From the NCBI RefSeq assembly GCF_019740355.2, contig NZ_CP091819.1, positions 930,001 to 994,000 of the forward strand: a stretch of DNA of 64,000 nt, written 5' to 3'. Of this stretch, positions 41,339 through 51,359 are shown in pieces (the first letter of the stretch is position 1; each line of letters opens with the position of its first letter). Under the pieces are notes generated by a model, which worked only from the letters and a program-made list of their open reading frames with translations, was not told the DNA's origin and made no database searches. The DNA comes from Paracrocinitomix mangrovi (lineage in GTDB: Bacteria > Bacteroidota > Bacteroidia > Flavobacteriales_D > Crocinitomicaceae). A program made the translations under genes and the position numbers.

Positions 41339-41551
41339 GTTTTTCTTTTTATAGATTTCAATATTGAAACTAAGTTAGCTGGGGTCACTTCAATTTTAGC
41401 TGATCAAAATCATTTACCTATTTGATTCTACTCACTTATGTGACATTAATTTGAACACGAATTCAACCTCAACCATTTCGAATAATAATTAGCAATCTGA
41501 TTGTCAATAAAGTCTGCTGGTATTTAATAGCTCAACTAATAACTTGGCCAA

Positions 41552-42049
41552 ATGAAATCGCTATACATCTTGTTGCCCGTATTACTTTTTTCCTGCGTCA
41601 GAACTGAAAAGAAAATAGTAAAAGAAGTAGTCTATCAAACTGACACTATTTATATTGAATTGGAGGACACCTCAACAAAACCATGGGAATTAGAATGCCT
41701 TGACACCGCATACACTACTTTAGACATGAATGTTTGTTCGTTAGATTGTTTCCTGGTAGCGGATAGCGTACTAGAAGTGCGATATGACAACATTATAGCA
41801 TATTATAATAAAGGTATAAATGGATCTGAAGGGATGGATTATGCTAAAAGATGTAAAATTCAAAAAAAGAGGTTTCAAACCTTTCACAATGATTTTCTCA
41901 AAATGCGAGACACCATGGAAGAAATGGTAAGCACCGCCTTTGAGGGAATTAGATTTAGTCCATTATATGTTAATTCCTACACCTTGGGAATGACAGAAGA
42001 TCAAATTGAGCTTTATGAGAATTTTCATGAAGTGATGGACACCAGATAG
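41552..42049 (+). CDS. Lipoprotein, 165 aa, DUF1311-like at low confidence
   Basis: Lipobox LLFSC (Cys15). The mature domain is helical with CLDTAYTTLDMNVCSLDCF and KRFQTFHNDFLKMRDTMEEM, which recalls the helical lysozyme-inhibitor LprI/DUF1311 fold with paired cysteines, but I do not see its conserved Glu/Trp set. First gene of a rightward run of exported proteins to 46247. Confidence 0.6.
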   Translation: MKSLYILLPVLLFSCVRTEKKIVKEVVYQTDTIYIELEDTSTKPWELECLDTAYTTLDMNVCSLDCFLVADSVLEVRYDNIIAYYNKGINGSEGMDYAKRCKIQKKRFQTFHNDFLKMRDTMEEMVSTAFEGIRFSPLYVNSYTLGMTEDQIELYENFHEVMDTR

Positions 42050-42081
42050 CTTTAATTTCTGATTATATTACCAAGGTAAAA

Positions 42082-42789
42082 ATGTATAAATATTTACTCA
42101 TAATCCTTTCAACCTTGGCTTTTGGATGCACTAATCCTGAAAGCAAAAATGAGACTGTGCGCGAAACCACTTTCACAGAAAAAGATTCTATAATACCCAA
42201 TGCAATTAGAGATTCAATTCGCGCAGCAAACCATCTAATTATTGAGAACATATTAGTGAAAAACAAGATTGAAGTTGATTTTAAGCATTATGACCTGGAT
42301 GAATGTTTCCCAACCTCATACGACACGGTAAATACAACATTTGAAGCAGCTAATAACTTAGGAAAGATTTTGAATGATGATAATGAAGTATACACCATTG
42401 TATTAAATCCTCTAAACTTTTGTGAAGAAGGGCAATCCTATTACTTTACTGCAGATTTACCCCGTTTATCTACAGATTCAGAATGTTGTCATCCCAATAG
42501 CTTATTTAGTGTTGGAGATCTTGATGAAGATGGTATTGATGAGATCGGACAATATTATTCATCTTGTACCAGCAGATACAAATCATTGAAAGTGTACAGT
42601 TTAAAAAATAACGCCTGGAATGAAATAGGAAAATGCACTTATGACCTTGCTTATTCAGATTTCGGAATAGGTGAATTTTCAAATTATGTTCGCAAACTGG
42701 GCAAAGGAGTTTTTGAAATGCTGGAAATCACAGATATTGGAGACCCAAAATATGAAGGCAAACCAAACTGGATCAGGTTTCAGATGTAG
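42082..42789 (+). CDS. Lipoprotein with FG-GAP-like loop, 235 aa
   Basis: Lipobox AFGC (Cys16). The segment VGDLDEDGIDEIGQYY (about residue 148) is a calcium-binding DxDxDGxxD loop of the kind found in FG-GAP/integrin-like repeats. It has two cysteine clusters (ECCHP, SSCTSR). Exported. No more specific function can be given. Confidence 0.65.
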   Translation: MYKYLLIILSTLAFGCTNPESKNETVRETTFTEKDSIIPNAIRDSIRAANHLIIENILVKNKIEVDFKHYDLDECFPTSYDTVNTTFEAANNLGKILNDDNEVYTIVLNPLNFCEEGQSYYFTADLPRLSTDSECCHPNSLFSVGDLDEDGIDEIGQYYSSCTSRYKSLKVYSLKNNAWNEIGKCTYDLAYSDFGIGEFSNYVRKLGKGVFEMLEITDIGDPKYEGKPNWIRFQM

Positions 42790-42895
42790 TGTGGTTTAAT
42801 TGGTTAGATTTAAAATCAGTAGATAGATAATCAAATTTTTTCCGGTAAATTGCTTGTATTGATAGTTCAGCACTACGCACATTAACCCAAAACAA

Positions 42896-43732
42896 ATGAA
42901 ACATTTATTCATATTAATATTACTACTTTCCTTTAATACTCTCTTTTCTCAAGAGCATTCCTATTTGTTTGAAAAAAGTGTAATCAAGGAAAATAGAGTT
43001 TATAAAATTGTAGAGTATGATCCTGAGGATTCTGTAAAGTTCTTTGAACAATATCTAAATGGTTATTATTCTCTCTATGACACTTTTGGAAGGATGGTAG
43101 AATCTAATTTTTACGTCCCTAATTATCTTGACACAGCTTGGATTCCATTTGAGACAAAGAATTATTTTATGTATGATTCTTTAGACAACAAAATTGGTTT
43201 TATTCAAATGGATCAGTTTCCTTCTCCCTCTTTCAGAAAGATTGAACTGAAGTCATATGGATACAATTCAGACTCTGTAAAAAAAGTAGCATTGGAATCT
43301 CCCTGGGAAACGCACTCAAATTTCATTTTTACAGAATATAGTTTAAATGAAGAGCAAAAGCATATGGCTACAGACACTTTTAAAATTAATGATTATCACA
43401 AAAGTGTAAGTTACTTTAATGATTCAACTCGATTTGCAGACATTTTCTACAATCAATATGGATTAATAGATTCCATCATCCGACATGATATTTGTATTGG
43501 TGCACCTGGCAGACACATTTGCCAAACAAGAATAGTAAACACTTATGATTCAAAGGGAAATTTGGTAAAGAGGGTTGTGCAATTATATCAGCTAATCAGA
43601 GAAAAAAAGCTCTATTCAGAAATTGAATATTATTATCTACAAAGCGGTTTACTTGATTATATAACAACGTATTTCACAAGTACCCAAGAGAAACAAACTT
43701 CAAAGTTTAAGTATTACTACAGGACGATTTAA
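42896..43732 (+). CDS. Secreted YD-repeat-like protein, 278 aa
   Basis: Signal peptide MKHLFILILLLSFNTLFSQ. The mature part has units such as YDTFGRMVESNFY, YNQYGLIDSIIRH and YDSKGNLVKRVVQ, i.e. YD/RHS-like hairpins, comparable with the cassette protein at 18408. It is therefore a likely member of the same family lying outside the visible attC array. Function unknown. Confidence 0.65.
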   Translation: MKHLFILILLLSFNTLFSQEHSYLFEKSVIKENRVYKIVEYDPEDSVKFFEQYLNGYYSLYDTFGRMVESNFYVPNYLDTAWIPFETKNYFMYDSLDNKIGFIQMDQFPSPSFRKIELKSYGYNSDSVKKVALESPWETHSNFIFTEYSLNEEQKHMATDTFKINDYHKSVSYFNDSTRFADIFYNQYGLIDSIIRHDICIGAPGRHICQTRIVNTYDSKGNLVKRVVQLYQLIREKKLYSEIEYYYLQSGLLDYITTYFTSTQEKQTSKFKYYYRTI

Positions 43733-43760
43733 GGCAATCAATACTAATTTGACAACAAAC

Positions 43761-44321
43761 ATGTTCACAAAAACTTACATACTTCAATTTTTCTTATTAG
43801 CAGGTCTTTTTATTGCCACAACTATCTCCTTTGGTCAAAAGCAAAGAACAGTAAGTGATACACAATATTTTTTATGCGAAGCTGACTCTATTTACAACAG
43901 ATTTATAAAAGATTTAAAATCAAAATCTGTAGATACCATCTTCACCTTACACTATGATTTTGATAACGGCAGAGTAGAAAATTCGGCTTTCTTTATTATT
44001 TGGAGAGATCGTGGTAAAGGGTTTGTAAGACAATTTGTTGGATGTGATTCAATTAAATCTGATACCACTTATGCAGACACTACCTCAATTGTTGAGGATT
44101 ATTTCAGCATGAACGTTTACAATACAAAAGGCATAATTGAAACTGACATTATACAGTCTCATGGAATGGGATATACAGTGGTTGTTCAAATCATGGATCT
44201 GCAATATTCTCACAATGTTAGAGATTGGCAAAGAAATAATGCCCTAAACCCTTCTGATCAAAGAATACAATGGATAGACCTATTTGAAAAGAAAATTGGT
44301 AACCCTTGTTTGGTAGAATAA
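43761..44321 (+). CDS. Secreted protein, 186 aa, unknown function
   Basis: ATG 43761 begins a signal sequence (MFTKTYILQFFLLAGLF, then SFGQK); the TTG at 43749 gives four extra residues only. The mature domain is predicted beta-rich and has GCDSIKSD and NPCLVE cysteine positions. It lies 28 bases after the YD-repeat protein gene and may share its transcript. No family recognised. Confidence 0.6.
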   Translation: MFTKTYILQFFLLAGLFIATTISFGQKQRTVSDTQYFLCEADSIYNRFIKDLKSKSVDTIFTLHYDFDNGRVENSAFFIIWRDRGKGFVRQFVGCDSIKSDTTYADTTSIVEDYFSMNVYNTKGIIETDIIQSHGMGYTVVVQIMDLQYSHNVRDWQRNNALNPSDQRIQWIDLFEKKIGNPCLVE

Positions 44322-44359
44322 AATGTATCTTTATGTGCACAATGTAACCCAAAAATATT

Positions 44360-45481
44360 ATGAAATTCTACTTCATTGCAATTTCTTTATTTACATCAAT
44401 TGTTTCGTTTTCTCAGAATAAAAAAGCAGCTTTGATAGTAGCCGAGTTTGTAGGAACAGAACCAAACATGTACTTCGATTGTATCACAGCCACTCATTTC
44501 AAAAATGGAAAGTTCGTATCAAAAGAGAGTATTCTTAACAAATCTGATATTTCCTGGTGGAGTAAAAAGAGTAAACAACCTTTTGAATATGGCCCATATT
44601 ATATAGCCTCTAATCGTTTTGTGGTGTACAAATTTGGATTTTGTTTTGATACTAAAACAAAGAAAATTTTTAATATCGACGGTTTAATTCTAAATGTCAC
44701 CGACAGTTCAGTTGTTTATACTACACAGGAGAGATTTAAAGAACCTCTTTATTATAAGTACAATTTTGATAATGAAACTACCTGTGAAATTCAATATTTA
44801 CCTTCCAATTCAAAAAGAGTAATATCTCCTAATCAATCCGCCTTTGCTGAATCCAAATATCAAGAAAAGTTATTCATTAAAATTGGATCTACTAATACAA
44901 TAGACACTTTCACCTGGGTTGACACACTTGTCAGTCGAAATCAAATAATTAGCTCTGATCAGATAATTATGCACTGGCTGGATAATAGTACTCTTATAGT
45001 CAGTTTAGAGATTTTAACGTCAAAAGGAATAGGTATTTTACTTGTTGCTTATGATCTTGAGAAAAAAAAGAAAACTGTAATTGAACCTTTTATTAGAAAT
45101 AGGTTCTTTGATCACAATACAAAATTCCGATCTAAATCGGATCAGTACGTCTATTTAGATTTGGAAAATGGTTATCTCCAATTAGATGTGAATACTTTGG
45201 AAATAAAAACTGGTTCAGGACTTAAGTATAACTACAATATTGAAAGATCTGTTGCTGAAGATGGCTCCACTATTCTTTTGCATAATTCTGATACTATTAG
45301 GAAAGGGAATATTGCTTTTCCTATTGCTGTCACTTCAGACTATATCGGAATGGACCTACCTACTGAAGACATCAATATGTTTTTCTCTGAAAAGTATACC
45401 GTATGGAACTCCAAAAAAAATAATTGGATTGAATTTGATACCAAAGGAGCTTGCAGAGTAATTGGTTGGATTAATGAATAA
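44360..45481 (+). CDS. Secreted beta-propeller-like protein, 373 aa
   Basis: Signal peptide ending SIVSFSQ. The mature part is a series of similar beta segments with aromatic ends (FVVYKFGFCFDTKTKKIFNI, IGILLVAYDLEKKKKTVIEP, YVYLDLENGYLQLDVNTLEI), the look of a WD40/YVTN-type propeller without clear repeat signature. No enzyme motif seen. The stop precedes the next signal ATG by one base (stop 45479-45481, ATG 45483). Confidence 0.55.
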   Translation: MKFYFIAISLFTSIVSFSQNKKAALIVAEFVGTEPNMYFDCITATHFKNGKFVSKESILNKSDISWWSKKSKQPFEYGPYYIASNRFVVYKFGFCFDTKTKKIFNIDGLILNVTDSSVVYTTQERFKEPLYYKYNFDNETTCEIQYLPSNSKRVISPNQSAFAESKYQEKLFIKIGSTNTIDTFTWVDTLVSRNQIISSDQIIMHWLDNSTLIVSLEILTSKGIGILLVAYDLEKKKKTVIEPFIRNRFFDHNTKFRSKSDQYVYLDLENGYLQLDVNTLEIKTGSGLKYNYNIERSVAEDGSTILLHNSDTIRKGNIAFPIAVTSDYIGMDLPTEDINMFFSEKYTVWNSKKNNWIEFDTKGACRVIGWINE

Positions 45482-45482
45482 T

Positions 45483-46247
45483 ATGAGACCTTTATTAATC
45501 ACAGTAACGATCCTCTTTTCTTTTTCAAGCCTATTGGCCCAGAAAAATGATTGTAAATCTCCATCTTTTGACCACATTGTATTTTTTGTGAATGATACTA
45601 CAATAGAGAATTCTTTATCGCCAATTTTTACTTTAGGTGAAAAACTAACCACCGTTCATCAGCATCAGGGAACTACCAGTAAATTCTACTTATTTTACAA
45701 CACATTTATCGAATTCATCTACCCAACTGATACGTCTGCTATCAAATTAAATTCTGTGAGTTTTGGTAGTAATTATTTTGAAAGGTGGCAAGATTCAATA
45801 GAGGTATGTAAACTGGGAGTTGGAATGATTCGCGAACCTTTTGACAGCACTTGTAAAGACGTTCACCCATACTACAGCAAAGACAACCCTGACTACTATT
45901 TGATGGAAAAAAACAACCAAAACAAATCTGATGTCCTCATCTACTCATCTTCTTCAAAACATACCTACTTTAAAATTGATTCCATTGAAGATTTGAAGAA
46001 GTTTCATGCACCTCCATTTTTGAAAGATTTTGAGGATTATTGTCAGCACCCTTCCGGCATAAAAAAACTCACAGGATTTAGAATCAAAGGACCATCCTTT
46101 GAGACGAAAGTAAATTTTAAACTGCTTTCTGAAACGACTTGGATTGAGTTAAAAAATAGCTCCAGGTTTAAATTCATCCTGGAGTTTGACAATCACAATC
46201 AAAACAAAACTCTCAAGGTCAATAAATGGCTAAAAATCAAGTATTAA
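45483..46247 (+). CDS. Exported VOC/glyoxalase-like protein, 254 aa
   Basis: ATG 45483 opens a signal peptide (MRPLLITVTILFSFSSLLAQ). The mature domain starts FDHIVFFVNDTTIEN and has FYLFYNTFIEFIYP, the strand order of vicinal-oxygen-chelate/glyoxalase-like domains (first metal-ligand His in FDHIV, later Glu in IEF). Export of such a domain is unusual. The alternative is a distant hypothetical family. Last gene of the exported-protein run before the monooxygenase on the other strand. Confidence 0.55.
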   Translation: MRPLLITVTILFSFSSLLAQKNDCKSPSFDHIVFFVNDTTIENSLSPIFTLGEKLTTVHQHQGTTSKFYLFYNTFIEFIYPTDTSAIKLNSVSFGSNYFERWQDSIEVCKLGVGMIREPFDSTCKDVHPYYSKDNPDYYLMEKNNQNKSDVLIYSSSSKHTYFKIDSIEDLKKFHAPPFLKDFEDYCQHPSGIKKLTGFRIKGPSFETKVNFKLLSETTWIELKNSSRFKFILEFDNHNQNKTLKVNKWLKIKY

Positions 46248-46264
46248 ACATTGACACTACAATC

Positions 46265-47806
46265 TTACTTCAACCCCACTTTCTCTAGATACTCTGACAT
46301 CTGCTTTTCCTCTACTTCATTTGAAATAAAAGCAATGTAATTGTCCGGACGTACCAGAATAAACATTTCGTTCACAACTCCTAAAGCTTTCCACTTCTCT
46401 GTATTTTGATCTTCTATCACCTCTATTGGCAAATGGAATGAGGCTTTTAAAATGTCTTTTTGTTCATCTGTCATTGGAGATGAATGGATGTGAACCATAC
46501 TAAATCCTGCTGATTTCATTTTTAGATGCAAGTTGTCATCCTGAAAATATGGAAATCTATCGCCGGCATCAAAAAGCAACTCATCATCACTGGCATCAAT
46601 AGACATATTGGCATCTACGTATGAATATCCGGTTTGAGATACTGTTTTAAAAATTCTAGGTCGAACTTTGCTGTTTTTAAACATTCTGGCAGCCAATGGC
46701 AAGGCAATGAACTTTCTGGCAAATCTGTAAAACCAATTGGTGCTGCTCATCAAAGTAAAACCTCTATCGGTAAACTTTAACAACCATTTTGCAAAAGGCA
46801 TTCGTTCTTCATCATAAGTATTCAACAACTTCTCAGGGCTCTGACCTTTCAGTACAAAAGCCATTTTCCAGGCAAGATTATAAGCATCTTGCAATCCGGT
46901 ATTCATTCCTTGTCCTCCAGCAGGACTGTGAATATGTGCAGCATCTCCTGCTAAATAAACTCTGTCTTCACTGAAATGATCTACGGCTCTGTGATGCAGT
47001 TTATATGTAGCAAACCAATTCACTTCTTTGAATTCCATTGGAATTTTCATGGTTTTCTTTACCACTTCTGATAAATGGTCAAAAGTTAACTCCTGCACTT
47101 TATTCAACTTACGCGGAATGGTTCCTATTATCCTGTAATTCTCATCTCCGGATAATGGCATAAAAGCACAAAAATTATATTGAGAAGGTGATATTATCAA
47201 TTTATTATAACCTTCTTTCCAGTCCACTTTTGCATCAGCTACAAAGAACTTTTGTTCATAAGTACCTCCTTTAAAACTAAAATCTAATTGTCGTCTTACA
47301 ATACTTCTGGCTCCTTCACAAGAAACTACATACTTGGCTTTGATCTCAAATTTATCACCATCCTTTTCTGCCAGTGCAATTACCTTTTCTTTATATTCCT
47401 TGAGCTCAATAAATTTGGTTTGCCACATCACTTCTTTCCCTTGAGCTTGCAAATGCTTGTACAATAAACTTTCATTCTTGTATTGCTCAAAAGCTAACAT
47501 ATATGAGAAATCGGTCAATCCTTTTCCTATCTCCCCTATTTTCACCTCTGCTTTTGCTTTACCATTGCGATACAAGCTAAAAGACTCCATTCTTTTCCCA
47601 TTGGACAACACTTCATCCGCTAGTCCCATTTGCTGATAAATCTCCATGCTACGGGCCGTTACAGCAATAGCTCTTGATTCAACAGTTGGTCCGTCTTTTA
47701 AATCGATAATGGTAAAATTGATGTCGAATCGGGCAAGTTGATTAGCCATCATAAGTCCTGTAGGACCAGCCCCAACAATCAATACGTCAGTTGTGATATC
47801 ATTCAT
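46265..47806 (-). CDS. FAD-dependent monooxygenase (PheA/UbiH type), 513 aa
   Basis: FAD-binding Rossmann motif VGAGPTGLMMANQLA near the N-terminus, the DG-type segment in VSCEGARSIVRRQLD, and the GD motif YLAGDAAHIHSPAGGQGMNT (about 278-297), all standard for class A flavoprotein hydroxylases, with a C-terminal thioredoxin-like domain as in PheA/TfdB enzymes. It would hydroxylate an aromatic or polyketide-like substrate using NAD(P)H and O2. Start moved to ATG 47806, directly before the Rossmann strand. Substrate unknown. Confidence 0.85.
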   Translation of the reverse strand: MNDITTDVLIVGAGPTGLMMANQLARFDINFTIIDLKDGPTVESRAIAVTARSMEIYQQMGLADEVLSNGKRMESFSLYRNGKAKAEVKIGEIGKGLTDFSYMLAFEQYKNESLLYKHLQAQGKEVMWQTKFIELKEYKEKVIALAEKDGDKFEIKAKYVVSCEGARSIVRRQLDFSFKGGTYEQKFFVADAKVDWKEGYNKLIISPSQYNFCAFMPLSGDENYRIIGTIPRKLNKVQELTFDHLSEVVKKTMKIPMEFKEVNWFATYKLHHRAVDHFSEDRVYLAGDAAHIHSPAGGQGMNTGLQDAYNLAWKMAFVLKGQSPEKLLNTYDEERMPFAKWLLKFTDRGFTLMSSTNWFYRFARKFIALPLAARMFKNSKVRPRIFKTVSQTGYSYVDANMSIDASDDELLFDAGDRFPYFQDDNLHLKMKSAGFSMVHIHSSPMTDEQKDILKASFHLPIEVIEDQNTEKWKALGVVNEMFILVRPDNYIAFISNEVEEKQMSEYLEKVGLK

Positions 47807-47878
47807 AGAGTAGAAGGTTTTACCCAAAATAATACAACTTTTGACAAAAAGTAGCTTTAAATCAAGAAAATTTCAGAT

Positions 47879-50800
47879 TTACTGCATGTCGTCTTTGAAG
47901 CTCATTTTCCCCTCTTCTCTCCATTTCTTGGCTTGTAGCCATTTGATAAATGCAACTAGAGATAAGACTCCAAATAATCCAACAGCTATTGGAACCCACA
48001 ACGGAATTGGAACAGGGTCTCCTTGTGCATATGAGTGCAATCCTGACAAATAGAAGTTTACACCAAAGAAGGTCATAATAATACTTCCAAATGCCCAGAA
48101 AGACCAGAAGTTAAATGCAAACTGACTCTTCATAAAAGGAATGAATCTGATGTGCAATAACATTACGTATGCCACTACAGAAGCTAATGCCCATGTTTCT
48201 TTTGGATCCCATCCCCAATATCTACCCCAGCTTTCATTGGCCCATACTCCTCCAAGGAATGTTCCTATGGTAAGCATAAATAAACCTATGGTGATGATAA
48301 TCTCTGAAATGTGAGATAACTCTTTACTAGTCAACAAAATCTTCTTGTAGTTGTCTCTATTCATGAAAACAAATAGGCTCATGATAATTAAACCAATCAT
48401 TGCTCCTAATCCAAGGAAAGCATAACTTCCCGTAATTACAGCCACATGTATCATTAACCAGTAAGATTTCAGTACAGGTACCAAAGGGGTAATGGTTGGA
48501 TCCATTTGGTTCATATGGGCAACAAACAATAATAACCAAATTAAAATTCCGGCTGCACCTAAAACGATTCTGTTTTTAAAGTAGAAGATCATTCCTGCAA
48601 CTAGCGTCACAAAGGCTATAAATACCACTGCTTCATATCCATCACTCCAAGGAGCATGCCCTGACAAATACCAACGAACACCTAATCCCAAACCATGCAA
48701 GATTCCAAAAACAGCCATCAACCAAAAGCCGATTTTCATCATCCAGCCAAATTTGAAACTGGTAGCAAAAATTTGAATGAAGTATAAAACCAACAATACC
48801 AATGAAATAAACAGAATGAAATTCATGATTATTTTAAAGATATTCAGCTTATTGTATGCTATCTCCAACTCCACTTTTGTTGATGAAGGCAACATTTCTT
48901 CAGGTGTTGTTTTGTGTTGATAAGTAGATATTAAATCCACTACTTTATTAGCTCCATCCCAATCTCCGGTTTGCGTTCCTTCAATTACACTGTTCATGTA
49001 TAATTTCATAGCGCCAGAAACAAATAATGAATCTTCTGTCGTTCTGTTAGCTGATCCGTCATAAGGAGAGTACCAAGTATGAGTTGTGTCATTAGGCTTA
49101 GGGAAGATTCTCAAATAATATCCATTAATTACCCCCAACATAATACTGAATCGCTCATCAGTTTTAATCAAATCTTTGTCGTATTCACTTCTGCTAGATG
49201 CACTTTTTCTATTGGCTTCAGCTACTTCCTCTTCCAGAATGTAGCTCATATCTGTATTCATAAAATCAATGAATGCAGCTCTGCTTCCATCAAGGTTCAG
49301 TTTCTCTCTCAGTTTAGGGCCAGACACAAAAATGATCGGTTCTTGAAACCATAAAAACGGATGTGTATGCCAGCTAATGAAGGTTTGTGTAGCACTTTGA
49401 TCCTTATAAGAAGATTGTCTACTCACTTTTCTCAGTAGCTCTAAAGCGGTAGTATGCACCGGTTTAATTCTACCTTCAAAATCTTGAATTAATAGTCTGG
49501 AGAATTTATCTGCATGTTCTGCATCAATTACCGGTAAATCAATTTGCTGATTATCTTGAGCGTATGTTGTGGTGGATAAACCAATCAACAAAAGCAACAT
49601 TAAACTCAATTTCTCTCTCTTCTCTCTGATTTCATCTGCTTTTTTAATGAGCATTCTAAATCTTGAATTTTTTCCAAATAAATTAATGAAGAAGCCAATT
49701 CCCAATAATAAATAGCCTAAATAAGTTAGAATAGTTCCGGGTTTGTCATGGTTAACACTTAAAATGGTTCCTCTTTCATCAGGATCATAAGATGATTGGA
49801 AAAATCTGTACCCTCTGTGATCCAATACATTGTTCATGAAAATTCTATAATCTTCATTTATTCCTTCTTCGGTATCAATCAAAGTTACCTCACTTGCGTA
49901 GGAAGAGGGTTTCATTGTTCCGGGATACTTTTCCATTTGAAAATCTCTCAATGCCAGTGAAAATGGCAATTCTATCACTCTTGAACCAAAAGCAATTTCA
50001 TAATACATATCTCCTATTTGTATGTATTCATAAGCAGGATATTGACCTTTTCCTCCCTTTAGTAAAAGTTCTGTTTTATCACCATCTTGATCAATTTCAA
50101 GTCTGAGTGCAACATAGCCATTCATATTTCTATTACTGGCTAAAACTTCTTTGCGGGCACCTAGATAGAAATTGTTGAACATGATGTTCATCTCCCCAAT
50201 TTGATAAAGATGTTTAGGTATGAACTCATGGATTGAATCTTTAAAAATTACTCCTTGCTCTATATTAGAAGTATCCATCACACCTGGTCTTGGACCATTC
50301 ATCTTCATCCATCCCATGTCATATGGAGACAATACGTATAATCCTGTATCTGTTTGAAATACTTTAACTGCTTCAGGAAATGCTTCTGTTTCAAAGCTAA
50401 TTTTTAAACCATTCTCAAATTGTTTGGTTGTTCCTGCCTGAATATAATGATGTTGCATTCCACCGGTTACCAAATCAATATAAGCATCACCTTCTACATC
50501 CGGAATTAAAGTATCCATTGGATTGCGGATGATATCCAAACTTTTCATTTGAATGTTATGCTCTTTAAAATCAAAAGCATGTTCAAAATAATTGTTGTGG
50601 TTAAAGGCAAAACTCAATGGATGACTCCACTTAGTATCTTCACTTACATAAGAAATGGCATTGGTATCAAGGTATACCGGCAAGTCAAAAGTGTATTGAT
50701 CTTGCGTATCATGCGCTTTTATCTGCAAATAAGTATCCTGTGTAACAATGATATTGCTAGATGCTCCTTCTCTGATTGTCATTACCCCTTCATATCCAAT

Positions 50801-51091
50801 ATAACGAGTTACCAAAGCTCCTATGGCAATCACTAAAAATGCTAGGTGGAAAAGCAAGCTGCTCATTTTTTGCCAACGAAGCAATTTGTATCTTATAATG
50901 TTGTACAGTAATGAAAAAGAAAGGTAAAAGAGTAAAAGAGTGAACCAATTAGTTCTGTAAACCCACTTATATGCTACATCTCTTCCAAAATCATTTTCAA
51001 TAAAAGTTGCCCAGCCAATGAGCATAAAAAATGCCAATAAAGCCAGAACAGTTAAGGGCATTGAGAAAATTTTATTGAGTGATTGCTTCAT
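47879..51091 (-). CDS. ccsBA: Cytochrome c biogenesis protein CcsBA (fused CcsB-CcsA), 1070 aa
   Basis: System II cytochrome c maturation protein that brings haem to the outside and attaches it to apocytochromes. N-terminal ResB/CcsB-like part: membrane helices near residues 14-31, 45-60 and 77-98, a periplasmic domain, another helix near 455-472; then a long soluble segment (about 515-740); C-terminal CcsA part with about eight helices and the tryptophan-rich WWD-type haem motif WGRYWGWDPKETWAL (about 954-968) with flanking histidines. Fusions of this kind are common in Bacteroidota and epsilonproteobacteria. A TAACTTTG box lies at 51126-51133 (reverse strand). Confidence 0.9.
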   Translation of the reverse strand: MKQSLNKIFSMPLTVLALLAFFMLIGWATFIENDFGRDVAYKWVYRTNWFTLLLFYLSFSLLYNIIRYKLLRWQKMSSLLFHLAFLVIAIGALVTRYIGYEGVMTIREGASSNIIVTQDTYLQIKAHDTQDQYTFDLPVYLDTNAISYVSEDTKWSHPLSFAFNHNNYFEHAFDFKEHNIQMKSLDIIRNPMDTLIPDVEGDAYIDLVTGGMQHHYIQAGTTKQFENGLKISFETEAFPEAVKVFQTDTGLYVLSPYDMGWMKMNGPRPGVMDTSNIEQGVIFKDSIHEFIPKHLYQIGEMNIMFNNFYLGARKEVLASNRNMNGYVALRLEIDQDGDKTELLLKGGKGQYPAYEYIQIGDMYYEIAFGSRVIELPFSLALRDFQMEKYPGTMKPSSYASEVTLIDTEEGINEDYRIFMNNVLDHRGYRFFQSSYDPDERGTILSVNHDKPGTILTYLGYLLLGIGFFINLFGKNSRFRMLIKKADEIREKREKLSLMLLLLIGLSTTTYAQDNQQIDLPVIDAEHADKFSRLLIQDFEGRIKPVHTTALELLRKVSRQSSYKDQSATQTFISWHTHPFLWFQEPIIFVSGPKLREKLNLDGSRAAFIDFMNTDMSYILEEEVAEANRKSASSRSEYDKDLIKTDERFSIMLGVINGYYLRIFPKPNDTTHTWYSPYDGSANRTTEDSLFVSGAMKLYMNSVIEGTQTGDWDGANKVVDLISTYQHKTTPEEMLPSSTKVELEIAYNKLNIFKIIMNFILFISLVLLVLYFIQIFATSFKFGWMMKIGFWLMAVFGILHGLGLGVRWYLSGHAPWSDGYEAVVFIAFVTLVAGMIFYFKNRIVLGAAGILIWLLLFVAHMNQMDPTITPLVPVLKSYWLMIHVAVITGSYAFLGLGAMIGLIIMSLFVFMNRDNYKKILLTSKELSHISEIIITIGLFMLTIGTFLGGVWANESWGRYWGWDPKETWALASVVAYVMLLHIRFIPFMKSQFAFNFWSFWAFGSIIMTFFGVNFYLSGLHSYAQGDPVPIPLWVPIAVGLFGVLSLVAFIKWLQAKKWREEGKMSFKDDMQ

Positions 51092-51295
51092 GTACTACAG
51101 CTAACTGATTAGTAAAAAGTGAGCACAAAGTTAATGTGTTTTTTCAGTTTTTGAGATTTTTCTGACAAGTAGATTATTATCGTCCGATACCTCTCAAAAC
51201 TCCTAAAAATCCTGATTTATTGGGGCAGTGGAAGTTTTGATATGAAATATATGCGAAACATTATTTAAACAAAGTCCTAATATCAGTTAAATAGA

Positions 51296-51326
51296 TTGGT
51301 ATAATCGAATTGAAGTTCTATATTTG
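51296..51326 (+). promoter_or_regulatory. secDF promoter
   Basis: TTG (51296-51298), 20 bases, TATATTTG (51319-51326), an exact Bacteroidota TAnnTTTG box, followed by GCACC. The start codon is 34 bases downstream. This matches the box type seen in attC right arms. Confidence 0.75.
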
Positions 51327-51359
51327 CACCCGTTCAAAAAAGTACATTAAGTAAAAACA

